Part shown: in pieces, positions 42,109 to 50,329 of the stretch
Layout of the letters: every line of letters starts with the position of its first letter
Numbering within the stretch: position 1 is the stretch's first letter
Assembly (NCBI GenBank): GCA_001314865.1
Contig: LJZR01000005.1
Location: forward strand, 124,001 to 188,000
Direction of reading: 5' to 3'
Source of the DNA: Phormidesmis priestleyi Ana
GTDB taxonomy: Bacteria > Cyanobacteriota > Cyanobacteriia > Phormidesmidales > Phormidesmidaceae
Length of the DNA: 64,000 nucleotides
Position numbers and translations under genes: made by a program
Notes under the pieces: generated by a model
Databases searched by the model: none
The model's input: the letters and a program-made list of their open reading frames with translations, nothing else
What the model was told of the DNA's origin: nothing

Positions 42109-43344
42109 TTAGGCCGCCACTAGCGCATCCTGGTAAATGGCATAGAAGTCTTTTTCAGTGACTGGTTTAGGATTAAAGGGATGGCAGGCATCTTGAATGG
42201 CCACGGTCACCAGCTGCTCAATCGTTGTGGCAGAGAAGACCCCGAGTTCATTGAGTGAGTGGGGCATCCCAATTGCCGCAGAGAGTTCTACAATCCAGTC
42301 AATGAGTGCTGCGCCATTGCTCGCTGAAGGGTTAACCACGCGGGCCATTCGCAAAAACTTTTCAGGGGCAGCATCTAGGTTGAATCGCATGGCCGCCGGT
42401 AGCATAACGCCGTTGGCGAGGCCGTGGTGAGTATCGCAGATAGTGGAAAGGGCGTGGGCGCAGGAATGGGTGACGCCTAAGCCTTTTTGAAAGGCGATCG
42501 CCCCCATCATAGAAGCGTTTAACATGCCCGATCGCGCGCTGATATGGGCTGCTTCATCAACTGCTTCATCAACCGCTTCATCAAGGGAGTCTTGGGCCGC
42601 TTCGTTAAGGGAGTTTTTGGCCGCTATTTGTTGGGCAAAGTTGACGCTGTTTTGGAGGTGCTGCGATACCAGATAAATGCCTTCTAGGGCAATGCCATCG
42701 CAGAGCGGATTGTCGCCTTTGGCCAAAAAAGCTTCTATGAGATGCGTGAGTGCGTCCATCCCCGTTGCCGCTGTGATTTTTGCCGGTAGGCCCAGTAACA
42801 AGGTGGGGTCGGCAAGGACGACTCGAGGCAGTAGCTGCGGGTCGAAGATGATCTTTTTGGCGTGGGTTTTGTCGTCTGAAATAACTGCGCTACGGCCAAC
42901 TTCGCTGCCCGTGCCAGCAGTGGTTGGGATAGCCACAATCGGTGCAATCGGCTGATCGATGGGGCGAGTGGCGGCTTCGTCTTCGTAGTCGAACAGATGG
43001 CCGGGGTGATGGGCCATGAGGGCGATCGCTTTGGCTACATCCATGGGCGCACCCCCTCCCACGGCAACTATACCGTCCGCCTTATGGGCGGTGTATGCGG
43101 CGACACCCTGGTTCACCTGGGAAACGACAGGATTTCCCCATAAGTCGCTAAAAGTCTCGGATTCAAAAGTCTCTAAATCACCTTCAATGTCGGCAAACCA
43201 GGGCAGCTGAGCCACGTCTCTATCGGTGACTATCAGCGGACGCTGAATCCCTAAATTGTTGAGTGTTTTGGTGAGTTCTAGGCGAGCGCCGGGGCCAAAT
43301 CTAATTTTAGTTGGAAAGTTGTAGGTGGTCAGTGCAGTTACCAT
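42109..43344 (-). CDS. Iron-containing (group III) alcohol dehydrogenase
   Basis: 411 residues. The Rossmann part has IVAVGGGAPMDVAKAIAL and IPTTAGTGSEVGRSAVI; the metal site has TGMDALTHLIEAFLA (Asp, His), GVTHSCAHALS (His) and DTHHGLANGVMLP (His). A 12-residue Asp/Glu/Ala insertion (SLDEAVDEAVDEA), made by a 12-bp duplication, interrupts a helix in the C-terminal domain. It lies 42 bp after GS-II and 74 bp before ALDH. In the URC and Rut pathways a malonic semialdehyde reductase forms 3-hydroxypropionate; this enzyme could do that, or reduce amine-derived aldehydes. Confidence 0.9.
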   Translation of the reverse strand: MVTALTTYNFPTKIRFGPGARLELTKTLNNLGIQRPLIVTDRDVAQLPWFADIEGDLETFESETFSDLWGNPVVSQVNQGVAAYTAHKADGIVAVGGGAPMDVAKAIALMAHHPGHLFDYEDEAATRPIDQPIAPIVAIPTTAGTGSEVGRSAVISDDKTHAKKIIFDPQLLPRVVLADPTLLLGLPAKITAATGMDALTHLIEAFLAKGDNPLCDGIALEGIYLVSQHLQNSVNFAQQIAAKNSLNEAAQDSLDEAVDEAVDEAAHISARSGMLNASMMGAIAFQKGLGVTHSCAHALSTICDTHHGLANGVMLPAAMRFNLDAAPEKFLRMARVVNPSASNGAALIDWIVELSAAIGMPHSLNELGVFSATTIEQLVTVAIQDACHPFNPKPVTEKDFYAIYQDALVAA

Positions 43345-43386
43345 CGCGTTAATGACTGCCTTAATAGTGCCTGCAATAATGCCTGC

Positions 43387-44781
43387 CTAAATATTGATAT
43401 ATTCATCGATTTCCCAGTCAGTTACGCGCGAACAAAAGTCGCTCCATTCTTTGTGTTTGAACTCAAAGAAGGTTTTAGCACCTAGCTCACCAAATGTTTC
43501 CATCAGCAAACTGTTTTGATCAAGGGCAGTGAGGGCTTCAAATAAGCTGGTCGGCAGGGTTTCAAGGTTGGGGAATTCTGCACCGCGAGCGAACAGGTTT
43601 TCGTCAATGCGATCGCCTGGCGAAGTTTCTTTTTCTATGCCCTCTAATCCGGCTGCTAATAGACCTGCTAGCGCTAAATATAAGTTTGCAGACCCGTCTA
43701 TTAAGCGACATTCAAACCGACCGGCTTCCGGAATTCGCAGCATGTGAGATCGGTTGTTGCCGCCGTAGGAAATATATCGGGGTGTCCAGGTGCTGCCAGA
43801 GGTGGTTGCGCTAGCCCCGAGCCGTCGGTAGGAGTTGATAGTGGGGGCAAATAGCGCCGTTAACCCCTTGGCATGGTTAAGGACGCCGCCCAAAAAGTGA
43901 TAGCCAACTGGAGAGAGACCGCCTGCGTCTGCATCTTGTGCAAAGCTGTTGATGGATTGTTGAGTTTCAGTTTCTTGCCAAAGGCTGCTATGAACATGGC
44001 CGCCGCTGCCGGTGATGCCGCTAAAGGGCTTGGGCATAAAGGTCGCGGTGAGTCCTTGCTTTTCGGCTAGGGTTTTGACCATGTATTTAAAAAATACATG
44101 GCGATCGCAGGTTGTTTTGGCATCGGCATAGGTCCAGTTCAGCTCAAACTGTCCGTTGGCGTCTTCATGGTCGCACTGATAGGGCTCCCAGCCCAAATCT
44201 TCCATGTAGCCAACAATTGTAGAGATTAAATCGAACTGGCGCATCAGGTTGATCTGGTCGTAGCAGGGACGCTGAGCGGTGTCTCTTTCGTCGGCGATCG
44301 CATACCCTGACTCTGTTTTTTTGAGCAAAAAGAACTCGGCTTCTACCCCAGCTTTGTAGGTATAGCCCATGGCCTCACAGCGATCTAGCACTCTGCCCAA
44401 AATCATTCGTGGGGCAGCGGGAAAGGGTTTTCCTTCAAAGTACACATCGCTGGCAACCCAGCCAACAGTGGGCTCCCAGGGCAGCTGAATGAGAGATGAG
44501 GGATCGGGAATGGCCGCAATTTCAGCTGCGTCGGGGCCGAGCCCAAGGTTAGAGGCAAAAGAGCTGAAAAAAGCGCCGTCTTTTTCTACCGAGGCAATCT
44601 TGGCTGCGGGTACGAGTTTGGCCCTGGTGCCCCCGAGCAAATCAGTGTAGGACACTAAAAAGAATTTTATACCCAGTAATTTGGCCTGCTCCACTAGGCT
44701 TATGGCTGGATTCGCTACCGGCGCTGCGACCTGTGCTTGGCCGTCTGTTTGGCCGTCTGTTTTACTAATCGTTCCTACCAT
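43387..44781 (-). CDS. Glutamine synthetase-family ligase, GS-II (GlnT-like)
   Basis: 464 residues with the complete GS motif set: LVSYTDLLGGTRAKLVP, YKAGVEAEFFLLK (E-x-E), YQCDHEDANGQFELNW, FMPKPFSGITGSGGHVHSSLW (both His present), PTINSYRRLG and NNRSHMLRIPEAGRFECRLIDGSANLYLA. It belongs to the GlnT/gamma-glutamylmethylamide-synthetase-like branch rather than to cyanobacterial GlnA or GlnN. It is the first gene of the unit with Fe-ADH and ALDH, and is preceded by an NtcA site and -10 (44901-44914, 44873-44878). I infer a glutamate-amine ligase induced by nitrogen limitation. Confidence 0.9.
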   Translation of the reverse strand: MVGTISKTDGQTDGQAQVAAPVANPAISLVEQAKLLGIKFFLVSYTDLLGGTRAKLVPAAKIASVEKDGAFFSSFASNLGLGPDAAEIAAIPDPSSLIQLPWEPTVGWVASDVYFEGKPFPAAPRMILGRVLDRCEAMGYTYKAGVEAEFFLLKKTESGYAIADERDTAQRPCYDQINLMRQFDLISTIVGYMEDLGWEPYQCDHEDANGQFELNWTYADAKTTCDRHVFFKYMVKTLAEKQGLTATFMPKPFSGITGSGGHVHSSLWQETETQQSINSFAQDADAGGLSPVGYHFLGGVLNHAKGLTALFAPTINSYRRLGASATTSGSTWTPRYISYGGNNRSHMLRIPEAGRFECRLIDGSANLYLALAGLLAAGLEGIEKETSPGDRIDENLFARGAEFPNLETLPTSLFEALTALDQNSLLMETFGELGAKTFFEFKHKEWSDFCSRVTDWEIDEYINI

Positions 44782-44900
44782 AGCGATATCTTAGTGCTCA
44801 CAGTTATGGTGTTTACTAGCTATTTACTGGATGAACTTAAATAATTCAAATAATTTCTGTGCCTTTGTCTTCAGTAAATCAGCACAGCCAAACCTCTTTT

Positions 44901-44914
44901 GTAGTATCTGCTAC
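44901..44914 (-). promoter_or_regulatory. NtcA site of GS-II
   Basis: GTAGTATCTGCTAC, exact GTA-N8-TAC with flanking T and T. Towards GS-II, TTTACT (44873-44878) follows after 22 bases, as at GS-I. Confidence 0.7.
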
Positions 44915-45051
44915 TAAACCTCTTTTCGTCTCTTGATTCTTTTCGTCTCTTTTGTTTAAGAGGATTTCAACAACTTTATACAAATTTTCAATATAAATTT
45001 TCACGAATGTCTGCATCCATTCTTAATAAATGCGAGACGAACTAATACGAA

Positions 45052-45067
45052 TGTGAGATGGATCACA
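45052..45067. promoter_or_regulatory. CRP-type (SYCRP1-like) site
   Basis: TGTGAGATGGATCACA is an exact TGTGA-N6-TCACA, extended by A and T on the flanks. Cyanobacterial cAMP receptor proteins recognise this consensus. It lies about 225 bp upstream of the GATase gene. Confidence 0.65.
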
Positions 45068-45290
45068 TATTTGGTCTTAAATTTCAGTCAACCACTGAAC
45101 AGTTTTACAAGTTTAACTCTTGCATACTGCTGTGAATCCTTTGCTCGCTAGGGTTTTATTTTGTACTTTTAAGTAATCTTTTGTGGTTTTTTGAAGAGGG
45201 GCTGCACTGCATGACTGGACTAGTCAATTTGGGTTGGATCATTGAAATAAAGGTAGTGGCCTGACGTGAATGCTTGATGGATATTATTTA

Positions 45291-46019
45291 ATGAATATTT
45301 TAGTGGTTCAAAACAGCAGTCTTGATCCAATTGGGGTACTGGGTGAGCATCTCACTCAGTTGGGCGCACAGCTGCATGTATGGCTAGCCGAAGAACACCC
45401 TTATCCCTCAAAGCATCCACTAGGGTACGAGTACGATGGTCTGATAATTTTAGGCGGGCCGATGAACGCCCACGAGGATGAAAAGTTTTCTCACTTAGCT
45501 GATGTGGTTGGTCTTATTCATCAGTTTCACGCTGAGCATAAGCCGATTATGGGTATATGCCTGGGCGCACAGCTAATTGCGCGGGCTTTTGGTAGCCAAG
45601 TGTATCCACACAGTGAGCCTGAATTAGGGTTTTCTCCTGTGTATGCGGTGAACCATGCACTTGCAACAGCGCCTGCCGAACCCTGGCTCAAAGACTTTAC
45701 CCAACCGCTTCAGCCGCTTCAGGTCATGCAGTGGCATTTTGACACCTTTGATTTGCCAGCCGAAGCCACGCTGTTAATGACTAACGATGCTTGCAAATAT
45801 CAAGCCTATCGAATTGGCCGCAATATTTACGGTTTTCAGTTTCATTTTGAGGTAACGCCTGAGATTGTCATGAGCTGGATGGCAATGAAAAATGATTGGA
45901 TTGAGGCGAACTATCCCAATCTTGACGCGCAGATTGCGGCCCAAGTGCAGCAGTACGGACAGCAGTCTGCGCAGTTTGCCCAGAGCGTTGCCCAGTATTG
46001 GATAACGTTGCGACCCTAG
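45291..46019 (+). CDS. Class I glutamine amidotransferase-like hydrolase
   Basis: 242 residues. The triad is visible: MGICLGAQLIARAFG (Cys nucleophile) and YGFQFHFEVTPEI (His and Glu); GLIILGGPMNAHEDEKF forms the oxyanion loop region. The fold is that of stand-alone GMP-synthase-like amidotransferases. I start it at ATG 45291 (MNILVVQN), seven codons into the open frame, as is usual in the family. It lies 74 bp upstream of the third GS-family ligase. Together they could form a gamma-glutamylation and hydrolysis pair as in the Puu putrescine route, or the GATase could supply ammonia to a partner. The specificity is unknown. Confidence 0.87.
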   Translation: MNILVVQNSSLDPIGVLGEHLTQLGAQLHVWLAEEHPYPSKHPLGYEYDGLIILGGPMNAHEDEKFSHLADVVGLIHQFHAEHKPIMGICLGAQLIARAFGSQVYPHSEPELGFSPVYAVNHALATAPAEPWLKDFTQPLQPLQVMQWHFDTFDLPAEATLLMTNDACKYQAYRIGRNIYGFQFHFEVTPEIVMSWMAMKNDWIEANYPNLDAQIAAQVQQYGQQSAQFAQSVAQYWITLRP

Positions 46020-46093
46020 CGGCATAGCTGGCTGTATCGATTCCGATACGACGATATCTGTTTTATTTTTTCACCTAAATCAAGGCATTTTCT

Positions 46094-47470
46094 ATGGTTT
46101 ATCCCAACATTCAGTCGCTTTCCCCTGAGGTTGCCTCGTTACAAAAAACGCTTCAAGAGAAGGGCGTTAAGTATGCGATAGCCAGCTTTGTCGATATTCA
46201 TGGTATGTGCAAAGGCAAAGTGGTACCGATGCGTCACTTTGATCGGATGATGCAGGGCTCAGAGTTGTTTACAGGCGCTGCTTTAGATGGCGTGCCGCAG
46301 GAAATTAATGACGATGAAGTAGGGACAATGCCTGATCCTAGCAGTGCAACTGTGTTGCCTTGGAACTCAGAGATTGTTTGGTTTGCGAGTGATTTGCATT
46401 TAGTGGGTGAGCCGTTTGAAGCTTGCTGTCGCACAATTTTGAAGAATACGCTAAAGCAAGCAACAGAGATGGGCTATCAGTTCAATCTGGGGATTGAAAC
46501 AGAGTTTTTTATTTTTAAGGAGACGGTGGGAGGCGATGAAAAAGGGTTTGGGCCAGTGAGCGATCGCGACACGCTCGCCAAAGCTGCCTATGCTTTACCG
46601 ACAGTTTTAGACAATTACAAAATCCTAGACAAAATTGTCAGTGCCATGAACAATCTGGGCTGGGATGTGTACTCTTTTGACCATGAGGACGCGCAGGGGC
46701 AGTTTGAGACAGATTTTACTTATTGCGATGCGCTGACGATGGCGGATCGGCTGACGTTTTTTCGCTTTATGGTGAAAGAACTCGCGCGCTCAGAAGGGTA
46801 TTTTGCGAGCTTTATGCCCAAGCCTTTTGCCAATCAAACGGGGAGTGGTGCTCACTATAATATGTCGCTTGCCGATATTAAAACGGGAGAAAATTTGTTT
46901 GAAGATAAAGACGATCCCTGCGGACTCTCTAAGCTGGGCTATCAGTTTATTGCGGGGGTTTTAAAGCATGCTAAAGCGATTGTGGCGGTGACTTGCCCAA
47001 CGGTAAACAGCTATAAGCGGCTGGTGCGAAAGGGCAGTATGTCCGGGTTTACCTGGGCGCCGGTATATGTGTGTTATGGCAACAACAATCGAACGAATAT
47101 GCTGCGCATTCCACTCGGTGGTGGCAGAGTAGAGTGTCGAGCGGCAGATATTTCGACAAATTTGTATTTGGGGGCGGCGATGATATTAGCGGCAGGGCTA
47201 GAGGGTATTCGAGAAGGGTTAGATCCAGGAGACCCGCATACAGAGAATATGTATGAGTATTCACTTGCGGAGCTTAAGGCGATGGGTGTAGAAACTTTGC
47301 CCAAAACGTTAGGTGATGCGATTGGTGACTTTGCCGCCGACCCGCTGAGCAAACAGGTGATGGGGCCGCTGATGTATCAAACCTACATTGACTTTAAAAT
47401 GCAGGAATGGGAGGCGTATCACTGCCATATCTCCGACTGGGAACTTCAACGCTATTTGAAGTTTTTTTAA
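46094..47470 (+). CDS. Glutamine synthetase-family ligase, GS-III copy (GlnT-like)
   Basis: 458 residues with AIASFVDIHGMCKGKVVPM, FNLGIETEFFIFKE (E-x-E), YSFDHEDAQGQFETDFTY, FMPKPFANQTGSGAHYNMSL, PTVNSYKRLV and NNRTNMLRIPLGGGRVECRAADISTNLYLGAAM. The HxH of the ATP site reads GAHYNMS, so the second His is Asn, as in GS-I. AAGG precedes the ATG by nine bases. It is distinct from GS-I and GS-II by sequence but closer to GS-II. It lies between the GATase and URC1 genes on the same strand and may gamma-glutamylate an amine or act on a uracil breakdown product such as beta-alanine. Confidence 0.88.
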   Translation: MVYPNIQSLSPEVASLQKTLQEKGVKYAIASFVDIHGMCKGKVVPMRHFDRMMQGSELFTGAALDGVPQEINDDEVGTMPDPSSATVLPWNSEIVWFASDLHLVGEPFEACCRTILKNTLKQATEMGYQFNLGIETEFFIFKETVGGDEKGFGPVSDRDTLAKAAYALPTVLDNYKILDKIVSAMNNLGWDVYSFDHEDAQGQFETDFTYCDALTMADRLTFFRFMVKELARSEGYFASFMPKPFANQTGSGAHYNMSLADIKTGENLFEDKDDPCGLSKLGYQFIAGVLKHAKAIVAVTCPTVNSYKRLVRKGSMSGFTWAPVYVCYGNNNRTNMLRIPLGGGRVECRAADISTNLYLGAAMILAAGLEGIREGLDPGDPHTENMYEYSLAELKAMGVETLPKTLGDAIGDFAADPLSKQVMGPLMYQTYIDFKMQEWEAYHCHISDWELQRYLKFF

Positions 47471-47616
47471 AGGGAGAAAGGGGCGGCTCCAACTTTTAAG
47501 GAGGAGGAGATTGCTACTTGTAATACAGTTCAGGGGCTTCTGTATGCGCTAGTTTGAAGGTTCGTTGAATAGGGCTATCAACCTGATAAGCCGTGCAATA
47601 TTCGCAAGGAGTGGCT

Positions 47617-48888
47617 ATGTTATTGCCTCATCCCAAGCCCAAACACAAGCACATTGTTTTAACCTCTCATCCTGGGCAGTTTGGCCAAAAGCCTTTGCCG
47701 ATTCGCTGGGGAGAGGCCGACCCTAACGAGCGCGGGCCGATTATTGCCACATTGGGGAATACGGCTCATCGCAATGCGATTGGCACTCACTCAGGTGCCT
47801 ACGCGGTGTATCGAGCGCTGGCAGTGGCAAGCGGTAATCTAGAGCGAGATCATCGCGCTGATTTAACCAATACTTCGCCGACGGTTTCGATTGGGCCGCA
47901 TCCTAGCTGGGGCAGCCCTAACAAAATTGTTTCTATCGATCCGTATGGCACTTTGGACAATGGATTGTTTACTGAGCTGAGGGCCAAAGGCTATGATATT
48001 CGGCCTTCTATTGCGATTACTAAGGCGCATATCAATATTCCAGAAATGCAGGAAGCGGTTGCGCGAGGACGGGTTAAGGTCGATGGCAAAATTTTAAACG
48101 CGAAAGGAGAATTAGTGGCGACCAAGGCGGCGATTGAGCCAGTTTGGTATTTGCCAGGAATTGCGCAGCGGTTTAATGTGGCTGAAAGTGACCTGCGTCG
48201 AACACTGTTTGAACAAACAGGCGGAATGTTTCCAGAGCTGGTGACCCGGCCTGATTTACAGGTATTTTTGCCGCCGATTGGGGGCTATACCATTTATATT
48301 TTAGGCGATGTGGCAGCGATCGCCGATCCGACTCGGCCTGTGGCTGTTCGGATGCACGACGAATGCAATGGCTCAGATGTCTTTGGTTCAGATATTTGTA
48401 CTTGCCGTCCGTATTTGGTGCATGGCATTGAAGTTGCACTAGAGACGGCGCAGGCAGGCGGCGCAGGCGTCATTATTTATGCGCGTAAGGAAGGGCGGGC
48501 GCTAGGAGAAGTGACTAAGTTTTTGGTGTACAACGCGCGTAAGCGGCAGGAAGGCGGCGATCGCGCTGATACTTATTTCACTCGTACCGAATGTGTGGCA
48601 GGCGTTCAGGACATGCGCTTTCAGGAACTGATGCCCGACGTAATGCACTGGCTCGGCATTACAAAAATTGACCGCTTCGTCTCCATGAGCAACCTTAAAT
48701 ACGATGCGATTGTAAAGTCAGGCATTGAGGTCGGATCGCGAATTACAATTCCTGAAGGCTTGATTCCTGCGGATGCGCAGGTGGAGATGAATGCAAAAAA
48801 GGCAGCAGGCTACTACACCGAAGGCGAAGTGCCAGATGAGGTGATGCTAACCCAAACGGTGGGTCGTCAGTATGAGGAGGTTTTATAA
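47617..48888 (+). CDS. URC1-type GTP cyclohydrolase II homologue (uracil catabolism)
   Basis: 423 residues, much longer than RibA. The C-terminal half is GTP-cyclohydrolase-II-like: VRMHDECNGSDVFGSDICTCRPYLVHG holds three Cys as zinc ligands (C-x11-C-x-C), and IIYARKEGRALGEVTKF corresponds to the REGR motif of RibA. The N-terminal half (LTSHPGQFGQ, PIRWGEADPNERGPIIATLG, HRNAIGTHSGAYAVYRALAVASG) is typical of the URC1 branch. AAGGAG lies six bases before the ATG. In yeast URC1 is needed for uracil degradation by the URC route. The next two genes, URC4 and upp, complete the diagnostic trio, which argues against riboflavin synthesis. Confidence 0.9.
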   Translation: MLLPHPKPKHKHIVLTSHPGQFGQKPLPIRWGEADPNERGPIIATLGNTAHRNAIGTHSGAYAVYRALAVASGNLERDHRADLTNTSPTVSIGPHPSWGSPNKIVSIDPYGTLDNGLFTELRAKGYDIRPSIAITKAHINIPEMQEAVARGRVKVDGKILNAKGELVATKAAIEPVWYLPGIAQRFNVAESDLRRTLFEQTGGMFPELVTRPDLQVFLPPIGGYTIYILGDVAAIADPTRPVAVRMHDECNGSDVFGSDICTCRPYLVHGIEVALETAQAGGAGVIIYARKEGRALGEVTKFLVYNARKRQEGGDRADTYFTRTECVAGVQDMRFQELMPDVMHWLGITKIDRFVSMSNLKYDAIVKSGIEVGSRITIPEGLIPADAQVEMNAKKAAGYYTEGEVPDEVMLTQTVGRQYEEVL

Positions 48889-48938
48889 GGAGAATGTTTT
48901 GAGAATGTTTTGAGGAATGTTTTGAGGAATGTTTACCG
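48889..48938. repeat. GAATGTTTTGAG tandem repeat
   Basis: Three to four copies of a GAATGTTTTGAG unit fill the 50 bp between URC1 and URC4. Confidence 0.9.
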
Positions 48939-50207
48939 ATGTCAACAGAACAAGATGTGGTGGCTTACTTGCAGACGCCACAGGCAATTCGCGATCGCAC
49001 TCAAAAAATCTTCACCCTTTGTCAGGCAAATCAGCTTGAGCATTTCAGCTGCGATCTCTCTCAGTTAGATCAGGTTGCAGCGTATGTGGTTGAAACAACT
49101 CAGCAGCACTATCCCGATTTTGACGTGCCCTTTCACAGCCGGTGGCGTCACTTTGATGCGGGCGGCGTGCCGCGACTAGCGGCTTTGAACCAGTCGCTAC
49201 AGCAGCCAGAGCGTGAGTCAAAGGCGCGATCGCTCCTCGATTTGGTCATTGTCAGCGTGTTGCTAGATGCCGGGGCGGGCCATCAATGGCGCTATTGCGA
49301 CACAACAGAATCTGCTCAGACGGTGATGGGGCGATCAGAAGGACTAGCGATCGCGAGCCTGCGAGCCTTTGAGCAAGGGTTCTTTTCATCTGATCCGGCA
49401 GAGCCCTATCAGGTAGATGCGAAACGACTTCAGCAGTTGAGTGAGCCTGACCTGGCACAGGCTTTTCAGGTCAGTGCTGACAATCCGCTGGTGGGGCTTT
49501 CTGGACGGCTGCTGTTGCTGCATCAGCTAGGCGCAGCGCTGGCTGCTCAACCAGAGTACTTTGGCTCGAACCCGGTTAGACCTGGAAAACTGTTGGATGC
49601 GCTCAAAGCACGCTATGGAATAGCGTCAAATGCTGGGTCAGAGGCTGGGGTAGATATTGGACTAGACGCTGGGGTTCTGTTAACCCAAGTGTTAAGGTGT
49701 TTTGGATCTATTTGGCCCGGCAGAAGCACCCTCGCAGGTGTTAATTTAGGCGATGTATGGAGCCATCCGGCCCTAGGCGATACAGCGCCAGATAATTTAG
49801 TGCCCTTTCACAAGCTGTCGCAGTGGCTCACCTATTCGTTAGTAGAGCCACTGGCAACAGCTGGTATTACGGTAACGAATCTGAATGCCTTAACGGGGCT
49901 GGCTGAGTATCGCAATGGCGGGCTGTGTGTGGATATGGGGTTGCTGATACCAAAGCATTCACAGGTGACGGCAGTATCGCATTTACCAAATTCGCCGGTA
50001 GTCGTAGAATGGCGGGCGCTGACGGTAGCTCTGTTGGATTTGATAGGCGATCGCGTATGCCAACAGTTACATAAGTCTGCTGAAGATTTGCCGTTAATTA
50101 AGGTTTTAGAAGGCGGCACCTGGGCAGCCGGCAGGCGAATTGCCAAACAGCGACGGCCTACGGGTGAGCCACCGATTGCGATTGAGAGTGATGGAACTGT
50201 TTTTTGA
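48939..50207 (+). CDS. URC4-type protein (DUF1688)
   Basis: 422 residues of DUF1688, known from yeast as URC4, an enzyme of unknown mechanism required for uracil breakdown. Recognisable blocks are VPFHSRWRHFDAGGVPRLAAL, LLDLVIVSVLLDAGAGHQWRY, GRSEGLAIASLRAFEQGFFSS, VGLSGRLLLLHQLGAAL, YSLVEPLATAGITVTNLNALTGLAEYRNGGLCVDMG and LEGGTWAAGRRIAKQRRPTGEPPI near the C-terminus. It follows URC1 by 50 bp and precedes upp by 122 bp. The URC pathway is thought to open the ring at the UMP level, yielding urea and 3-hydroxypropionate. Confidence 0.92.
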   Translation: MSTEQDVVAYLQTPQAIRDRTQKIFTLCQANQLEHFSCDLSQLDQVAAYVVETTQQHYPDFDVPFHSRWRHFDAGGVPRLAALNQSLQQPERESKARSLLDLVIVSVLLDAGAGHQWRYCDTTESAQTVMGRSEGLAIASLRAFEQGFFSSDPAEPYQVDAKRLQQLSEPDLAQAFQVSADNPLVGLSGRLLLLHQLGAALAAQPEYFGSNPVRPGKLLDALKARYGIASNAGSEAGVDIGLDAGVLLTQVLRCFGSIWPGRSTLAGVNLGDVWSHPALGDTAPDNLVPFHKLSQWLTYSLVEPLATAGITVTNLNALTGLAEYRNGGLCVDMGLLIPKHSQVTAVSHLPNSPVVVEWRALTVALLDLIGDRVCQQLHKSAEDLPLIKVLEGGTWAAGRRIAKQRRPTGEPPIAIESDGTVF

Positions 50208-50329
50208 AAAGTTTTTGAAAAGTTTTTCAAGAGATCTCTTGAAAAGATTTCTTAAAAGATGTTTGCCTGAGATTGTCTCAACAGATTTTTCAAGAGATTG
50301 TTTTACCGGACTGTTTCAAGAGATAGTTT
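50208..50329. repeat. Repeat-rich URC4-upp spacer with palindrome
   Basis: TTTTTCAAGAGAT occurs repeatedly. Its first copy forms a perfect 22-bp palindrome at 50224-50245 (TTTTCAAGAGA and its complement, no spacer). It could be a processing site or an operator; no T-run follows. Confidence 0.7.

Larger units (their letters stand above)
44782..45290. promoter_or_regulatory. Divergent control region GS-II / GATase-URC unit
   Basis: 509 bp with an exact NtcA motif towards GS-II (44901-44914), an exact CRP-type palindrome (45052-45067) and a GTA-N8-TAA near-match (45163-45176) towards the plus-strand unit. No gene is seen within. Confidence 0.65.

Noticed and set aside
46033-46052. NtcA site before GS-III copy
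   Set aside because: GTATCG and CGATAC are separated so that GTA and TAC are 10 bases apart, not 8; I treat it as a chance palindrome.
47517-47530. GntR operator before URC1
   Set aside because: CTTGTAATACAG resembles the half-sites but is two bases shorter than the other five sites and not palindromic in the same way.
47617-48888. Riboflavin-pathway ribA
   Set aside because: The protein has a long extra N-terminal half, differs in the REGR region and is followed by DUF1688 and upp, the URC signature.
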